DNA of 64,000 nt from Pseudomonadota bacterium (GTDB lineage: Bacteria; Pseudomonadota; Alphaproteobacteria; Dongiales; Dongiaceae): positions 62,001 to 126,000 of the forward strand of contig JAJYUT010000009.1 in assembly GCA_021792365.1 (NCBI GenBank). The letters run 5' to 3'. Positions 8,820-17,316 of the stretch are shown in pieces. The notes beneath the pieces were generated by a model. The model was not told where the DNA came from and did no database searches. It was given only the letters and a program-made list of their open reading frames with translations. The position numbers were made by a program, and so were the translations under genes. The stretch's first letter is position 1. Each line of letters begins with the position of its first letter.

Positions 8820-9818
8820 CTAGTTGCCTTCGCCCCCCTCGCCCTTTTCGCCGCGCTCGCCTTTCTCCCCGCGCTCACCCTTTTCGCCGCGTTCACTGCC
8901 TTCGCCGCCCTCGCCTTCCCCGCCTTCGCCTTCCCCGCCTTCGCCCTCGCCGCCTTCGCCTTCGCCGCCTTCGCCCTCGCCGCCTTCGCCTTCGCCGCCT
9001 TCGCCTTCGCCGTGCTCACCGCCGTGTTCGCCATGCTCGCCGTGCTCGCCGTGGTCACCAGGTTTGTCGGGTTTGTCGGGTTTGTCGGGCTTATCGGGCT
9101 TATCCGGTTTGTCGGGCGGCGCGCTCGGGTCGGGTGAGGGTGATGGCGCCGCAGCGCTGCGGGTCTCGCGATTCTGACCGCCATGGCCGGGATCCGGATT
9201 GTCGTTCGGACTGCTGGCGGGACCGGCCGCGGTCGAGAAGGAGCCGATATCGCCGCACTGGGCGTCCTGGTCCGGGCCCGCGATCAGGATGCTCTGGCCC
9301 CCGCCACAGGTTGCCGCTTGGCCCCCGCCGAGCGGCGTCGCCTCGACAGCGCCATCCAGGATGTCGATGATCGTCACGTTGTCGCCGTCGACATGGACCA
9401 GGAACTCGGTGCCCCGGATTCCGATCGTGGCGACCGGCGTGCGCAGCTTGATACCCTGGTCCGGGTTGCCGTTGGACGTGAAATGAAACAGCCCCTGGTT
9501 GAGGTCGATGAGGCCGGACGCGGCCGAACCGTCGAACACGTAGTCCGACAGGACCATCTCGCTCAACTGCTCCACGCTGAGCGCCGAGCCGTCGACGAAC
9601 TCCACCTGGATGACAGACTCCCGCCGGGTGCGCAGCTTCTCGTTCTGCACCAGCTCGTCGGCGACCTTTGCCGTGGTCTCATCGGCGCCGGGCGGCTGCC
9701 GATATCCCTCGTTCACCACGTCTACGACGGTGGCGATGCCTGCGGCCTTGGCGGCGTGCGGCAATGCCAGCATCGCGGCCATGACGTAGCAGATCTCGTA
9801 CGCCAGCTTGCGTTTCAT
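8820..9818 (-). CDS. secreted FecR-domain protein with long repetitive acidic tail
   Basis: The 332-residue protein starts with a signal peptide (MKRKLAYEICYVMAAMLALP, then AKA). A FecR-type domain follows (about 30-190) with RTPVATIGIRGTEFLV, the sequence typical of FecR-like proteins. The tail from about residue 225 is low complexity: six DKP triplets, several HGE units, about eight EGEGG pentamers, three RGEKGE hexamers and GEGGEGN. The tail is strongly acidic and should be disordered. The DNA beneath (about 8825-9110) is a run of 9- and 15-bp repeats prone to slippage. The ATG at 9818 follows GGGGAAGG. No partner sensor lies beside it. Confidence 0.8.
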   Translation of the reverse strand: MKRKLAYEICYVMAAMLALPHAAKAAGIATVVDVVNEGYRQPPGADETTAKVADELVQNEKLRTRRESVIQVEFVDGSALSVEQLSEMVLSDYVFDGSAASGLIDLNQGLFHFTSNGNPDQGIKLRTPVATIGIRGTEFLVHVDGDNVTIIDILDGAVEATPLGGGQAATCGGGQSILIAGPDQDAQCGDIGSFSTAAGPASSPNDNPDPGHGGQNRETRSAAAPSPSPDPSAPPDKPDKPDKPDKPDKPDKPGDHGEHGEHGEHGGEHGEGEGGEGEGGEGEGGEGEGGEGEGGEGEGGEGEGGEGSERGEKGERGEKGERGEKGEGGEGN

Positions 9819-10528
9819 GAACCTTCCCCAATCACAACTACCCAATATTCGACACGCCAATCGGGCACCTCGCCAGCCTTGCCGGCCTGCGCCTTCTTCT
9901 GCTTGTCGTCCCCACTTGTGATTCAAAGCCACTGCCGCGCGAGCGGCCCCGCTCGCGCGCCATGGGAGGCTTGGTCTGTCCCAGAACCTGTTCCGCTTCT
10001 CCTGGCAGCCCTCCCACAGGCTGCGAGGCGCGGTACGGGCGACGATGTTCGAGAAGCCCGACAGTGCCGTTCGCCGCCGCAACGTGGCGGCCCCTCATCT
10101 TGGCAATGTCACACCGACACTCGCCGACAGCCATGTTTCCATGGTCGCCCCTGTCGGTCGGACGTCGGCTTTGGCGGGCGTGATTGTCTGCTTCACCGCG
10201 CGCGAGGGCAATGCAAATTTTCATCGAATACAGTTAAAACGCCGGGTATTGGGCGACAGAACCAGTCTCCCGGCCCGCGGCGATATCAAGGTTGGGCTGT
10301 ATTCGCGCGGCGGGCGCGGATTGTAGTCCTCAGGGAAGAACAGGCTGTCCATCGACGCGAACCCATCGAGCCGCCGCGCCTGGGCCGCGGCTTGGCGACC
10401 GGCCGGGCTGGCCATTGACCGATCTGCGTGATGTCGCAGTCGGCGAGGAGTCGCGCGTGAGACCGATCATGGTCCAGGCTCCGCAACCCATGGTCTAATG
10501 GTCGCGCCCGGCCGTGCAGGACAGCAAG
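9819..10528. other. 710-bp gap without a supportable gene
   Basis: Between the fecR-like gene and the next forward gene there are short open frames on both strands, but none has a recognisable protein, convincing start or codon pattern. The stretch should hold the fecR-like promoter (reverse) and that of the gene at 10529. I see no tRNA or strong hairpin. A decayed gene or small RNA is possible. Confidence 0.5.
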
Positions 10529-11194
10529 ATGACCGAGGTCACCTACGAGGCGTGGCTGCGCTACCTGTTCGATCGCGCGGCGACGGAGGAAGGCGAAGCC
10601 TGGTATTGGGACGACGAGCTTGCGTCACTGGCCGTTTCGCCTGCGCAGGCGGCGCTCTACACAGCGCGGCTGTTCGCGGAATCCGCCCGGGCGCTGTCCG
10701 GCTTTTCCGACGCGCAGGTCGCGCGCGGCCTCGAATACATGGTCAATCCGACCATCAGCGATCATTGCCATTTCCTGCATGACGGCCGCGTTCCGCAGAT
10801 GCATCGCATCGACGCGATCGAAGCGATGACGATCCTGTTCCGCGATGTCATCGCGGCGCGCTGCCGCACCGTTCTTTCGCACCTGGATGAGCCGGGCGCG
10901 AACCTGCTGAACGGCATCTGCTACATGTGGTGGGACATCATCCCGCTCTGGGGCGAACACGGCGGCCACCGGCCCAATCCGATGGACGATGCCTGCCTCG
11001 CGGTGATGCGCGACACGCTGCACCTGCCGAACCCCGCATGCCAGGAGAGCGCGCTGCACGGACTCGGCCATTGGGCGGGCGCCTATCCGGAGTTTACGGC
11101 GCGGACGATCGATGCTTATCTCGCCGCCGACCCGAGGCTGCGGCCGGAGCTCGTGCGCTACGCCGAGGCCGCGCGCACCGGCTGCATTCAATAG
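10529..11194 (+). CDS. uncharacterised protein, 221 residues
   Basis: I do not recognise a named family. The protein is soluble and rich in Trp, His and acidic residues. ISDHCHFLHDGRVP (about 74-87), ICYMWWDIIPLWGEHGG (about 130-146) and ALHGLGHWAGAYPEF (about 175-189) look like conserved or functional blocks. It has no signal peptide. The ATG at 10529 follows AGGACAGCAAG; an in-frame GTG at 10514 would add five residues. It ends 13 bases before the esterase gene, so the two are probably co-transcribed. Confidence 0.75.
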   Translation: MTEVTYEAWLRYLFDRAATEEGEAWYWDDELASLAVSPAQAALYTARLFAESARALSGFSDAQVARGLEYMVNPTISDHCHFLHDGRVPQMHRIDAIEAMTILFRDVIAARCRTVLSHLDEPGANLLNGICYMWWDIIPLWGEHGGHRPNPMDDACLAVMRDTLHLPNPACQESALHGLGHWAGAYPEFTARTIDAYLAADPRLRPELVRYAEAARTGCIQ

Positions 11195-11207
11195 GCGAAA
11201 GCGAGAC

Positions 11208-11876
11208 ATGATGGAACTCTCCGGCCCGTCCCATCCGCCGCGCGGCGGCGGCAAGGCGAAGCGGCTTGTGGTGCTGCTGCACGGCTATGGCTCGAATGGC
11301 GATGACCTCATCTCGCTCGCGCCGTTCTTTGCGCAGGCCTTGCCGGATGCGGAGTTCCTCTCGCCCAACGCGCCGTTCCCGTGCGAGATCGCGCCGATGG
11401 GCTTCCAATGGTTCGGCTTCGAGGATCGCACGCCGGAGATGCTGCTGGGTGGGACGCGCCTCGCCGCGGAGGTTCTCGACAAGTTCCTGGATGCCGAGCT
11501 GGCGAAGCGCGGCCTCGCGGATCGCGATCTGGCGCTCGTCGGCTTCAGCCAGGGCACCATGATGTCGCTGCATGTCGGGCCGCGCCGGGCGAACCCGATC
11601 GGCGGCATCCTGGGATTCTCCGGTTCGCTGATCGCCCCGCAGCTGCTGGGCTCCGAGCTCAAGTCCAGGCCGCCGGTGCTGCTGGTCCACGGCACGGCCG
11701 ACCAGGTCGTCCCCTATGGCGCGCTGGCACAGGCGGAGAAGGCGCTGAAGGACGCCGGCATCCCGGTGGAGACGGAGGCGCGGCCGGGCCTGCCCCACTC
11801 GATCGACCAGGCCGGCGCGCAGACGGGCGCGCTGTTCCTGCGCCGCTGTCTCGGCGGCGCGGCCGCGCCCGAATGA
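11208..11876 (+). CDS. phospholipase/carboxylesterase family alpha/beta hydrolase
   Basis: The 222-residue protein is an alpha/beta hydrolase of the carboxylesterase 2 group. The oxyanion-side motif is LLHGYGSNGDD (24-34), the nucleophile elbow GFSQG places Ser114, and Asp165 (HGTADQVVP) and His197 (GLPHSIDQ) complete the triad. Family members hydrolyse short-chain esters, lysophospholipids or acyl-protein thioesters; which applies here is unknown. Two ATG codons in tandem open the gene; the first follows GCGAGAC. It is in a likely two-gene unit with the preceding uncharacterised gene. Confidence 0.9.
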   Translation: MMELSGPSHPPRGGGKAKRLVVLLHGYGSNGDDLISLAPFFAQALPDAEFLSPNAPFPCEIAPMGFQWFGFEDRTPEMLLGGTRLAAEVLDKFLDAELAKRGLADRDLALVGFSQGTMMSLHVGPRRANPIGGILGFSGSLIAPQLLGSELKSRPPVLLVHGTADQVVPYGALAQAEKALKDAGIPVETEARPGLPHSIDQAGAQTGALFLRRCLGGAAAPE

Positions 11877-12002
11877 CAAGCGAATGAAATCAACGGAATA
11901 GCGGATTTGTACATCTTGTGTTTTGGGCTTTGGGCCACTATTGCTATGGTATCGAGTGTGGCGGGACCGTCACCCGTCACGGATTGATGACGGAGCGTGT
12001 GT

Positions 12003-12566
12003 GTGCAGGCATCGCCTGAAGCTTGTCCGGCCCTGGTCCTCAATGCCGACTTCCGGCCGCTGAGCTATTTTCCCCTGTCGCTGTGGCCGTGGCAGGAAGT
12101 GGTCAAGGCCGTCTTCCTGGACCGGGTCAACATCATTTCGGAATACGAGAACGAGGTGCACAGCCCGTCCTTCTCGATGCGGCTGCCCTCGGTCATCTCG
12201 CTCAAGGAGTTCGTGCAGCAATCGCGCCGGCCGGCCTTCACCCGGTTCAACGTGTTCCTGCGCGACCGTTTCCGCTGCCAGTATTGCGGCGAGACCTTCC
12301 CGACCCACGAGCTGACCTTTGATCACGTCGTGCCGCGCTCGCGCGGCGGGCGGACGAGCTGGAGCAACGTGGTGACGGCGTGCCAGACCTGCAACCTCCT
12401 CAAAGGCAGCCGCCTGCCGCACGAGGTGGGCATGCACCCAAGGCGACGGCCCCTGCAGCCGACAACCCACGAGCTGCAGGAGAACGGTCGAGCCTTCCCG
12501 CCAAACTACTTGCACCAGAGTTGGCGGGATTTTCTTTACTGGGATACGGTGCTCGAAACGAGCTGA
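12003..12566 (+). CDS. HNH endonuclease
   Basis: The 187-residue protein has an HNH domain at about residues 90-136: Cys92/Cys95 (CQYC), the catalytic DH at 107-108 (LTFDHVVPRSRGG), Asn122 and Cys127/Cys130 (CQTC) for the structural zinc. The N-terminal part (LVLNADFRPLSYFPLSLWPW) is characteristic of a solitary HNH family common in Proteobacteria. GTG at 12003 is preferred to GTG at 11997 because GGAG (11992-11995) is then seven bases away. No methylase or phage gene accompanies it, so a restriction or mobile role is not supported. Confidence 0.9.
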   Translation: MQASPEACPALVLNADFRPLSYFPLSLWPWQEVVKAVFLDRVNIISEYENEVHSPSFSMRLPSVISLKEFVQQSRRPAFTRFNVFLRDRFRCQYCGETFPTHELTFDHVVPRSRGGRTSWSNVVTACQTCNLLKGSRLPHEVGMHPRRRPLQPTTHELQENGRAFPPNYLHQSWRDFLYWDTVLETS

Positions 12567-12597
12567 ACGCCTTTCATTTTGCCCGCGAAGAATTCCC

Positions 12598-12797
12598 ATC
12601 CCCCCTTGCGGGGGAAGGATGCGGAGCCTTGGCGAACGCAGTGAGCCTAGGCGCAGCTGGATGGGGGGTGACGCCGCACGAGCGTCGAACGTGGAGCGCT
12701 TGCAAGACACCTCGTGTCCGCATTTTCATCATTCACCCCCTACCCTCGTGCGGCGGCACCCCCCATCCCAAACCTTCCCCCACAAGGGGGGAAGGGG
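12598..12797. repeat. family A palindromic intergenic repeat, copy 3
   Basis: The left arm CCCCCTTGCGGGGGAAGG is followed by GGAGCCTTGGCGAACGCAGT; the right arm (about 12773-12797) is CCTTCCCCCACAAGGGGGGA and on. GACGCCGCACGA and TCGTGCGGCGGCACC form the inner inverted pair. The rest of 12567-12889 holds no gene. Confidence 0.85.
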
Positions 12798-12889
12798 CGC
12801 ACCGCGTGCTCGCGTGCGTGGAGCCCTCCAACTTGTATCGTACCAATCCCGTCATTGACGCCGCCTGCATGCGCTCATAAGCCAGCGCC

Positions 12890-13534
12890 ATGCGTTCCAT
12901 CCTGTCGATCGCGCCGCAGCGCTGGGTCATGCTGTTCTCGGGCTTCCTGTTGTGGGGCCTGGGCCTTGCGCTGTTCGTGCGCGCGGATCTCGGCCTCGGG
13001 CCGTGGGATGCGTTCCATCAGGGTCTCGGCTTCCAGCTTGGCATCACCATCGGGACCGCCAGTATCATCGCCAGCGTGCTGGTGCTGTTGCTGTGGATCC
13101 CGATGCGGCAGCGACCGGGCATCGGCACCATCGGCAATGCGCTGACCATCGGGCCCTTCACCGATCTCGGCCTATGGCTGCTGCCGCAGGAGATCGAGAG
13201 CCTGTGGCTGCGCGCGGCGATGCTCGCCGCCGGCATGGCCTGTGTCGGGCTGGGCAGCGCGCTCTACCTGCCCGCCGGCCTCGGCGCCGGGCCGCGCGAC
13301 GGATTGATGATGGGCCTGCACGACAAGCTCGGCTGGAGCATCCGCGCCTCGCGCACCGCGGTCGAGGCCGTGGCCCTCGCGATCGGCTGGGCGATGGGCG
13401 GCACCGTCGGCGTGGGCACGCTGGTCTTCGCCTTCGGCATCGGCCCCGTGGTGCAGGCGAGCCTTAACCATGGCCGGCGCTGGTTGCCGGACTGGCGCCT
13501 GCCTGCCCCAGCCGCCACGTCCGCGCGGCAATAG
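12890..13534 (+). CDS. YczE/YyaS/YitT-family membrane protein
   Basis: The 214-residue protein has five or six hydrophobic segments and the family signature FVRADLGLGPWDAFHQGL (about 29-46), repeated in degenerate form as LPAGLGAGPRDGLMMGL (about 125-141). The internal repeat is typical of the YczE/YitT membrane family, whose function is not established. The ATG at 12890 begins MRSILSIAPQRW, and the twin-arm topology places the N terminus inside. It lies just after repeat copy 3 and is followed by the radical SAM gene on the same strand with about 155 bases between. Confidence 0.85.
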   Translation: MRSILSIAPQRWVMLFSGFLLWGLGLALFVRADLGLGPWDAFHQGLGFQLGITIGTASIIASVLVLLLWIPMRQRPGIGTIGNALTIGPFTDLGLWLLPQEIESLWLRAAMLAAGMACVGLGSALYLPAGLGAGPRDGLMMGLHDKLGWSIRASRTAVEAVALAIGWAMGGTVGVGTLVFAFGIGPVVQASLNHGRRWLPDWRLPAPAATSARQ

Positions 13535-13690
13535 CACCGCGGGGCACGGCGCGGCGCACGAAGATATTCCTTCATCGTTGCGAATGCCGATGGCACCCGG
13601 CCAGAAGACCTATACGCGTGGATTGGCAGACAATTGTCGCAAACTTGGTCTATGGTCAGGCACCGGCTCATCACGCTTCGGGGGACGGCA

Positions 13691-14872
13691 ATGGCTGGAA
13701 CCAAGACTGGCGACTTCATTGAACTCATCACGCCGTTCCTGCGCGGCAAGATGCGCGCGCTCGAGCTTGCGCACGGCATGAACAGCGCCGAATGGCGCGC
13801 CATCGCCCTGCAATACGTCAAGAACCCGCTGGAGGCAGCGATTTCGCCGCAGGAGCGGCGGCGACATTACGAATCCGAGGTCGGCCTCCAGTTCCAGGGC
13901 AAGCCGCTCGTGGGCGTCGAGCGGCTCTATCGCCGCACCGTCCTGCTCGAGCCGACCACCGTCTGCGCCGCCCATTGCCGCTGGTGCCTGCGTGGCCAGT
14001 ATCCCGTGAAGACCCTGCGCGAGGAGGAGATCGTCAACGCCGCGCGCTATTTCGGCGAGGCGGCGGAATGCGCCGAGGTGGACGAGGTGCTGATCACCGG
14101 CGGCGATCCGTTGATGGCGCCCAAGCTGCTGCGCATCGGGTTCCAGGCGTTGAAGGAGCACGCGCCCAACATCCGCACCATCCGCATCGGCAGCCGCGTG
14201 CCGTTCCAGGATCCGGACCGCATCAACGACGCGCTGCTCTCGGTGCTCGGCTCACTGCCGGATCACCGCATCGAGATCGGCGTCAACGTCAATCACCCGA
14301 TCGAGTTCTGGCCGGAATCCATCGCCGCCATCCGTCGCCTGAAGGCCGCCGGCGCCACGCTCTACAACCAGCACCCCCTGCTGAAGGGCGTGAACGACGA
14401 TCTCGCCACCCTGGCCGCGCTCTATGCGCTCCTGCGCGAGCACGGCATCGAGGCGCATTACCTGTTCCACGCCATCCCGATGCAGGGCATGCGCCACCAT
14501 CGTACCTCGGTGAAGAAGGGCGCGGAGCTCCTGATGCGCCTCAGCGCCTCCGGCGAGTTCTCCGGCCGCGCCAAGCCGCATTACGCCTTGATGACCGACA
14601 TCGGCAAGATCGTCCTCTATGAAGGTACGATCCTTGCCCGCCGCGCATCGGACAATGCGCTGCTGCTGCGCTCCGGCTACCGCCTGGAGGACCGCAAGCG
14701 ATGGAACCCGAGCTGGCGCGTCCCCGCCAGCGTGGACGTCGACGAGGACGGCTTCATGTGCGTCTGGTACCAGGACGGCGAGGATGAAGCCTGGAGCGAG
14801 CTTGGCCTCTGGGGCAACCTCCGCCTCGCCAGCAACGATTTGGGCCCACCCGCCAGCTCGATCGCGGGCTGA
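13691..14872 (+). CDS. KamA-family radical SAM protein (lysine 2,3-aminomutase-like)
   Basis: The 393-residue protein has the radical SAM cluster motif CAAHCRWC (Cys92, Cys96, Cys99) in the KamA spacing. EVLITGGDPLMAP (about 136-148) follows, a conserved block of lysine 2,3-aminomutases and of EpmB. It also has LYNQHPLLKGVNDD and AHYLFHAIPMQG, typical of the family. PLP lysine and substrate residues cannot be assigned safely by eye, so beta-lysine formation is only one possibility; no EpmA, EF-P or lysine fermentation gene is nearby. The ATG at 13691 follows GGGGGACGGCA. Confidence 0.85.
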   Translation: MAGTKTGDFIELITPFLRGKMRALELAHGMNSAEWRAIALQYVKNPLEAAISPQERRRHYESEVGLQFQGKPLVGVERLYRRTVLLEPTTVCAAHCRWCLRGQYPVKTLREEEIVNAARYFGEAAECAEVDEVLITGGDPLMAPKLLRIGFQALKEHAPNIRTIRIGSRVPFQDPDRINDALLSVLGSLPDHRIEIGVNVNHPIEFWPESIAAIRRLKAAGATLYNQHPLLKGVNDDLATLAALYALLREHGIEAHYLFHAIPMQGMRHHRTSVKKGAELLMRLSASGEFSGRAKPHYALMTDIGKIVLYEGTILARRASDNALLLRSGYRLEDRKRWNPSWRVPASVDVDEDGFMCVWYQDGEDEAWSELGLWGNLRLASNDLGPPASSIAG

Positions 14873-14923
14873 GACGAGGGCATTCCAGGATGTCACCCCC
14901 GGCCGCGCGGCGCGGACCGGGAC

Positions 14924-15382
14924 CTAACCGATCTTCAGCGCCTTGCGGAACCGGATCGCGCGCTCGACCTCCTCGAAGCCGAGCGCCTTGTGCGCCTGCT
15001 CGCTGACCGCGTTGTCGAGCAGCGCGTCTGACGCGATCTCCGTATGGCCGTGCGCGGCCGCCCATTCCTCCGCGGCCCTCACCAGCGCGCCGCCGATGCC
15101 CCGCCGCTGCAGGTCGGGCACGACGTACCAGCCTTCGATATACGGCACCGGCGAGGACACGCAGCCGTCGACATAGGGCCGCAGCGACAGCTCGAGCATC
15201 CCCACGAGCTTGCCATCCACCTCCGCGACGAACACCTGGTGCGGCATCACCGGCTCGCTGCGCGCGGCGAAGAACGCGGTGACATCGCCGCGCAGCGCGT
15301 CCGGCTCCGCGTCCGGCCACAGCGCCATGCGCATGGCGAGCCATGCCTCCGCATCGGCCTTGGTGGCGGGTCTGATGTTCAT
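14924..15382 (-). CDS. GNAT acetyltransferase resembling aminoglycoside 6'-N-acetyltransferase
   Basis: The 152-residue protein is a single GNAT domain. The acetyl-CoA loop is QRRGIG (92-97). YIEGWYVVPDLQRRG and TEIASDALLDN with ALGFEEVERAIRF follow the pattern of chromosomal AAC(6')-I enzymes (SPVAFLEG, EFASDA, HQALGFHETERVV in the Acinetobacter group, from memory). That suggests an aminoglycoside-type 6'-N-acetyltransferase, but many such chromosomal proteins have other amine substrates. No integron or transposon features surround it. It converges on the KamA gene. Confidence 0.8.
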   Translation of the reverse strand: MNIRPATKADAEAWLAMRMALWPDAEPDALRGDVTAFFAARSEPVMPHQVFVAEVDGKLVGMLELSLRPYVDGCVSSPVPYIEGWYVVPDLQRRGIGGALVRAAEEWAAAHGHTEIASDALLDNAVSEQAHKALGFEEVERAIRFRKALKIG

Positions 15383-15395
15383 GCCAAAAGACTAC

Positions 15396-15508
15396 CCCCG
15401 TCCCCCCTTGCGAGGGAAGGATGCGGAGCTTGGCGAACGAAGTGAGTCCAGCCGGAACTGGATGGGGTTGACGCCGCATCGGGCCTTCTCCCGCATGGGG
15501 AGAAGGGA
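15396..15508. repeat. family A palindromic repeat, copy 4 (short form)
   Basis: CCCGTCCCCCCTTGCGAGGG and GCGGAGCTTGGCGAACGAAG match the left half of the other copies. The right end is a local hairpin (CCTTCTCCCGCATGGGGAGA and on) rather than the usual arm, and the variable middle is missing. It lies between the acetyltransferase start and the coq7 end. Confidence 0.7.
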
Positions 15509-15515
15509 GGAGTTT

Positions 15516-16076
15516 TCAAACCCGCTCCGCCAGCCAGATCGCGAGGCGCGATCCCGCTTTGATCGCGCCGGTCAGCAGCGGATAGGCGGGCGCCTGCTCG
15601 GCGCCGTGCTCCAGGCCGGCATCGCGATGCGCCATCTCGTCGGCGCGGAACTTGTCGATCCTGGCCTTGAGCGGCGCCTCGTCGGCCCCGAGCTTCTCCG
15701 ATTGCACGCGGTAGTGCTCGTCGATCACTTCCTCGACCGCGACGGTGCAGGCCATCGCCGCTTTCGGCCCGAGCAGCGCCGTCGCCGCGCCCAGCGCGAA
15801 GCCGGCCGCGCTCCAGACGGGATTCAGCGCGCTCGGCCGCACGCGGCGCTCCACCATCAGCGCCTCGAATACCTTGAGGTGCTCCAGCTCCTGCGCGTAC
15901 ATGTGCTCGATCGTCGCGGCCTCCGGCTTGCCGCGCAGCACGGCGAGCTGGCCCTCATAGATGCGCTTGGCCCCGAACTCGCCGGCGTGGTCGACGCGGA
16001 TGATGCGCTGGATCAGCGCCTCCTTGGTGAGGTCGCCGGGCAGACGGTCTCCTGCGGTTTCGGTCGGCTCGCTCAC
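15516..16076 (-). CDS. coq7: demethoxyubiquinone hydroxylase Coq7
   Basis: The 186-residue protein is the di-iron hydroxylase of ubiquinone synthesis, converting demethoxyubiquinol to demethylubiquinol at the membrane face. Ligand motifs are visible: IRVDHAGEFGAKRIYEGQ with Glu33, AQELEHLKVF with Glu63 and His66, VAVEEVIDEHY, and ADEMAHRDAGLEH in the last helix. The four-helix pattern and length match bacterial Coq7. It is the last gene of a same-strand group with dsbB and the yqaA-like gene. The presence of Coq7 implies aerobic respiration with ubiquinone. Confidence 0.94.
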   Translation of the reverse strand: MSEPTETAGDRLPGDLTKEALIQRIIRVDHAGEFGAKRIYEGQLAVLRGKPEAATIEHMYAQELEHLKVFEALMVERRVRPSALNPVWSAAGFALGAATALLGPKAAMACTVAVEEVIDEHYRVQSEKLGADEAPLKARIDKFRADEMAHRDAGLEHGAEQAPAYPLLTGAIKAGSRLAIWLAERV

Positions 16077-16086
16077 GCCAGTTCGC

Positions 16087-16590
16087 TCACACTCGCCCGC
16101 TCCTGAGCGCGCCCCAGGCGGTGAAGGCCGCCAGGATCAGCGCGAAGAATATATTATACCCCGCCATGGAGATCCCGAACATGGTCCAGGCCGGCTCGTC
16201 GCAGCGCACGATCGGCGCGTTCTCGATCGCCGCCTGCAGTTCCTCCGCCGTCATGCCGGGCCTGATCTGGCCGACGCAGGCATCGGTCCCCTCCCACCAT
16301 TTCTGCTCAACCCCGACATGGAACAGCGCGATGCCCGCCGTCGCCAGGAAGGCGAGCGTCAGCAGCCAGAGCACGACCGTCCGGCGCGGCGTGCGCGCCG
16401 GCTGCAGGATGGCGACGATTCCGAGCGCGAGCGCCGCCCAGTAGCCGTAGCGCTGCCAGTAGCACAGCTCGCAGGGTGCGAGGCCGAAGCCGTATTGCGC
16501 GAGCCAGGCAATGCACAGCGCCGCCAGCGCCGCGCCGGTCGTGAGCCATGGCACGGAGGAGACGGGGAAGAGAGGCTGGTGTGCGGCCAT
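16087..16590 (-). CDS. DsbB-type disulfide bond formation protein
   Basis: The 167-residue membrane protein has four transmembrane helices and the two DsbB cysteine pairs: CELC at 40-43 in APCELCYWQRYGYW, and Cys105/Cys130 in the second periplasmic loop. It would reoxidise a DsbA-type oxidase using ubiquinone. No dsbA is in the window. ATG at 16590 is chosen over one 14 codons upstream because the longer form overlaps the preceding gene and adds no conserved sequence. It starts eight bases after the stop of the yqaA-like gene and ends ten bases before coq7. Confidence 0.9.
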   Translation of the reverse strand: MAAHQPLFPVSSVPWLTTGAALAALCIAWLAQYGFGLAPCELCYWQRYGYWAALALGIVAILQPARTPRRTVVLWLLTLAFLATAGIALFHVGVEQKWWEGTDACVGQIRPGMTAEELQAAIENAPIVRCDEPAWTMFGISMAGYNIFFALILAAFTAWGALRSGRV

Positions 16591-16597
16591 GATCAGC

Positions 16598-17179
16598 TCA
16601 CAGCACGTATTTGATGGCGGCGAAGCCGCCAACCAGGGCGATGACGAACACGGTCGTGACCAGCGTCAGCCGCTTCTCGATGAAAGCACGGATCGGCTCA
16701 CCGAACCAATAGAGCAGTCCGGCGACCAGGTAGAAGCGGATGCCGCGCGTGACCAGCGATGCGATGATGAAGACCGGCAGGCTGAAACTCGCCATGCCGC
16801 TGGCGATGGTCACGATCTTGTAGGGGATCGGCGTCGCACCCTTGATCAGGATCACCCACAGGCCCCATTCGGTGTACCAGTCGCGGAAGTTCTCCAGCCC
16901 CTCCCGCATGCCGTAGAGCGAGATGATCCACTGCCCGACCGTCTCGAGCAGCGCGAAGCCGATGTAATAGCCGAGCAGGCCGCCCAGTACCGAGGCGATC
17001 AGGCACACCCCGGCGATGCGCCAGGCGCGCTGCCGGTTCGCCAGCACCATCGGCACCAGCATGACGTCGGGGGGAATCGGAAAGAACGAGCTCTCCGCGA
17101 AACTTACCCCGGCCAGCCACCAGATCGCCTTCGGGTGGCGGGCCTTTTCCATGGTCCAGTCGTAGAGGGATTTGAGCAA
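16598..17179 (-). CDS. YqaA/DedA-family membrane protein
   Basis: The 193-residue protein has four to five hydrophobic segments and the DedA/SNARE-associated pattern: SFAESSFFPIPPDVMLVPMV (about 26-45) and ILIKGATPIPYKIVTIASGM (about 108-127), with the paired proline loops of re-entrant helices. DedA proteins are implicated in undecaprenyl-phosphate or phospholipid translocation; the YqaA branch has no settled function. It is first in the apparent unit yqaA-dsbB-coq7. Confidence 0.9.
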   Translation of the reverse strand: MLKSLYDWTMEKARHPKAIWWLAGVSFAESSFFPIPPDVMLVPMVLANRQRAWRIAGVCLIASVLGGLLGYYIGFALLETVGQWIISLYGMREGLENFRDWYTEWGLWVILIKGATPIPYKIVTIASGMASFSLPVFIIASLVTRGIRFYLVAGLLYWFGEPIRAFIEKRLTLVTTVFVIALVGGFAAIKYVL

Positions 17180-17316
17180 CGGGCGGGCACCACGAGAGAT
17201 TTGGTGCGCCTGTTTAGCAACGGGCGGCGTTCACCGCAAATCAGCGAATCGTTACGCCGAGACCCTTGCCAACCTGGGGGAGGGTCTGACCTCCCGTCAT
17301 GTCGGGGCTGCAAGCC

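Noticed and set aside
8830-9110. Tandem repeats suggesting a CRISPR array or satellite
   Set aside because: Units are 9-15 bp without spacers and lie in frame inside the FecR-domain gene, so they are coding repeats.
14924-15382. Acquired antibiotic-resistance cassette
   Set aside because: No attC, integrase, IS or base-composition change around the AAC(6')-like gene; it looks native.
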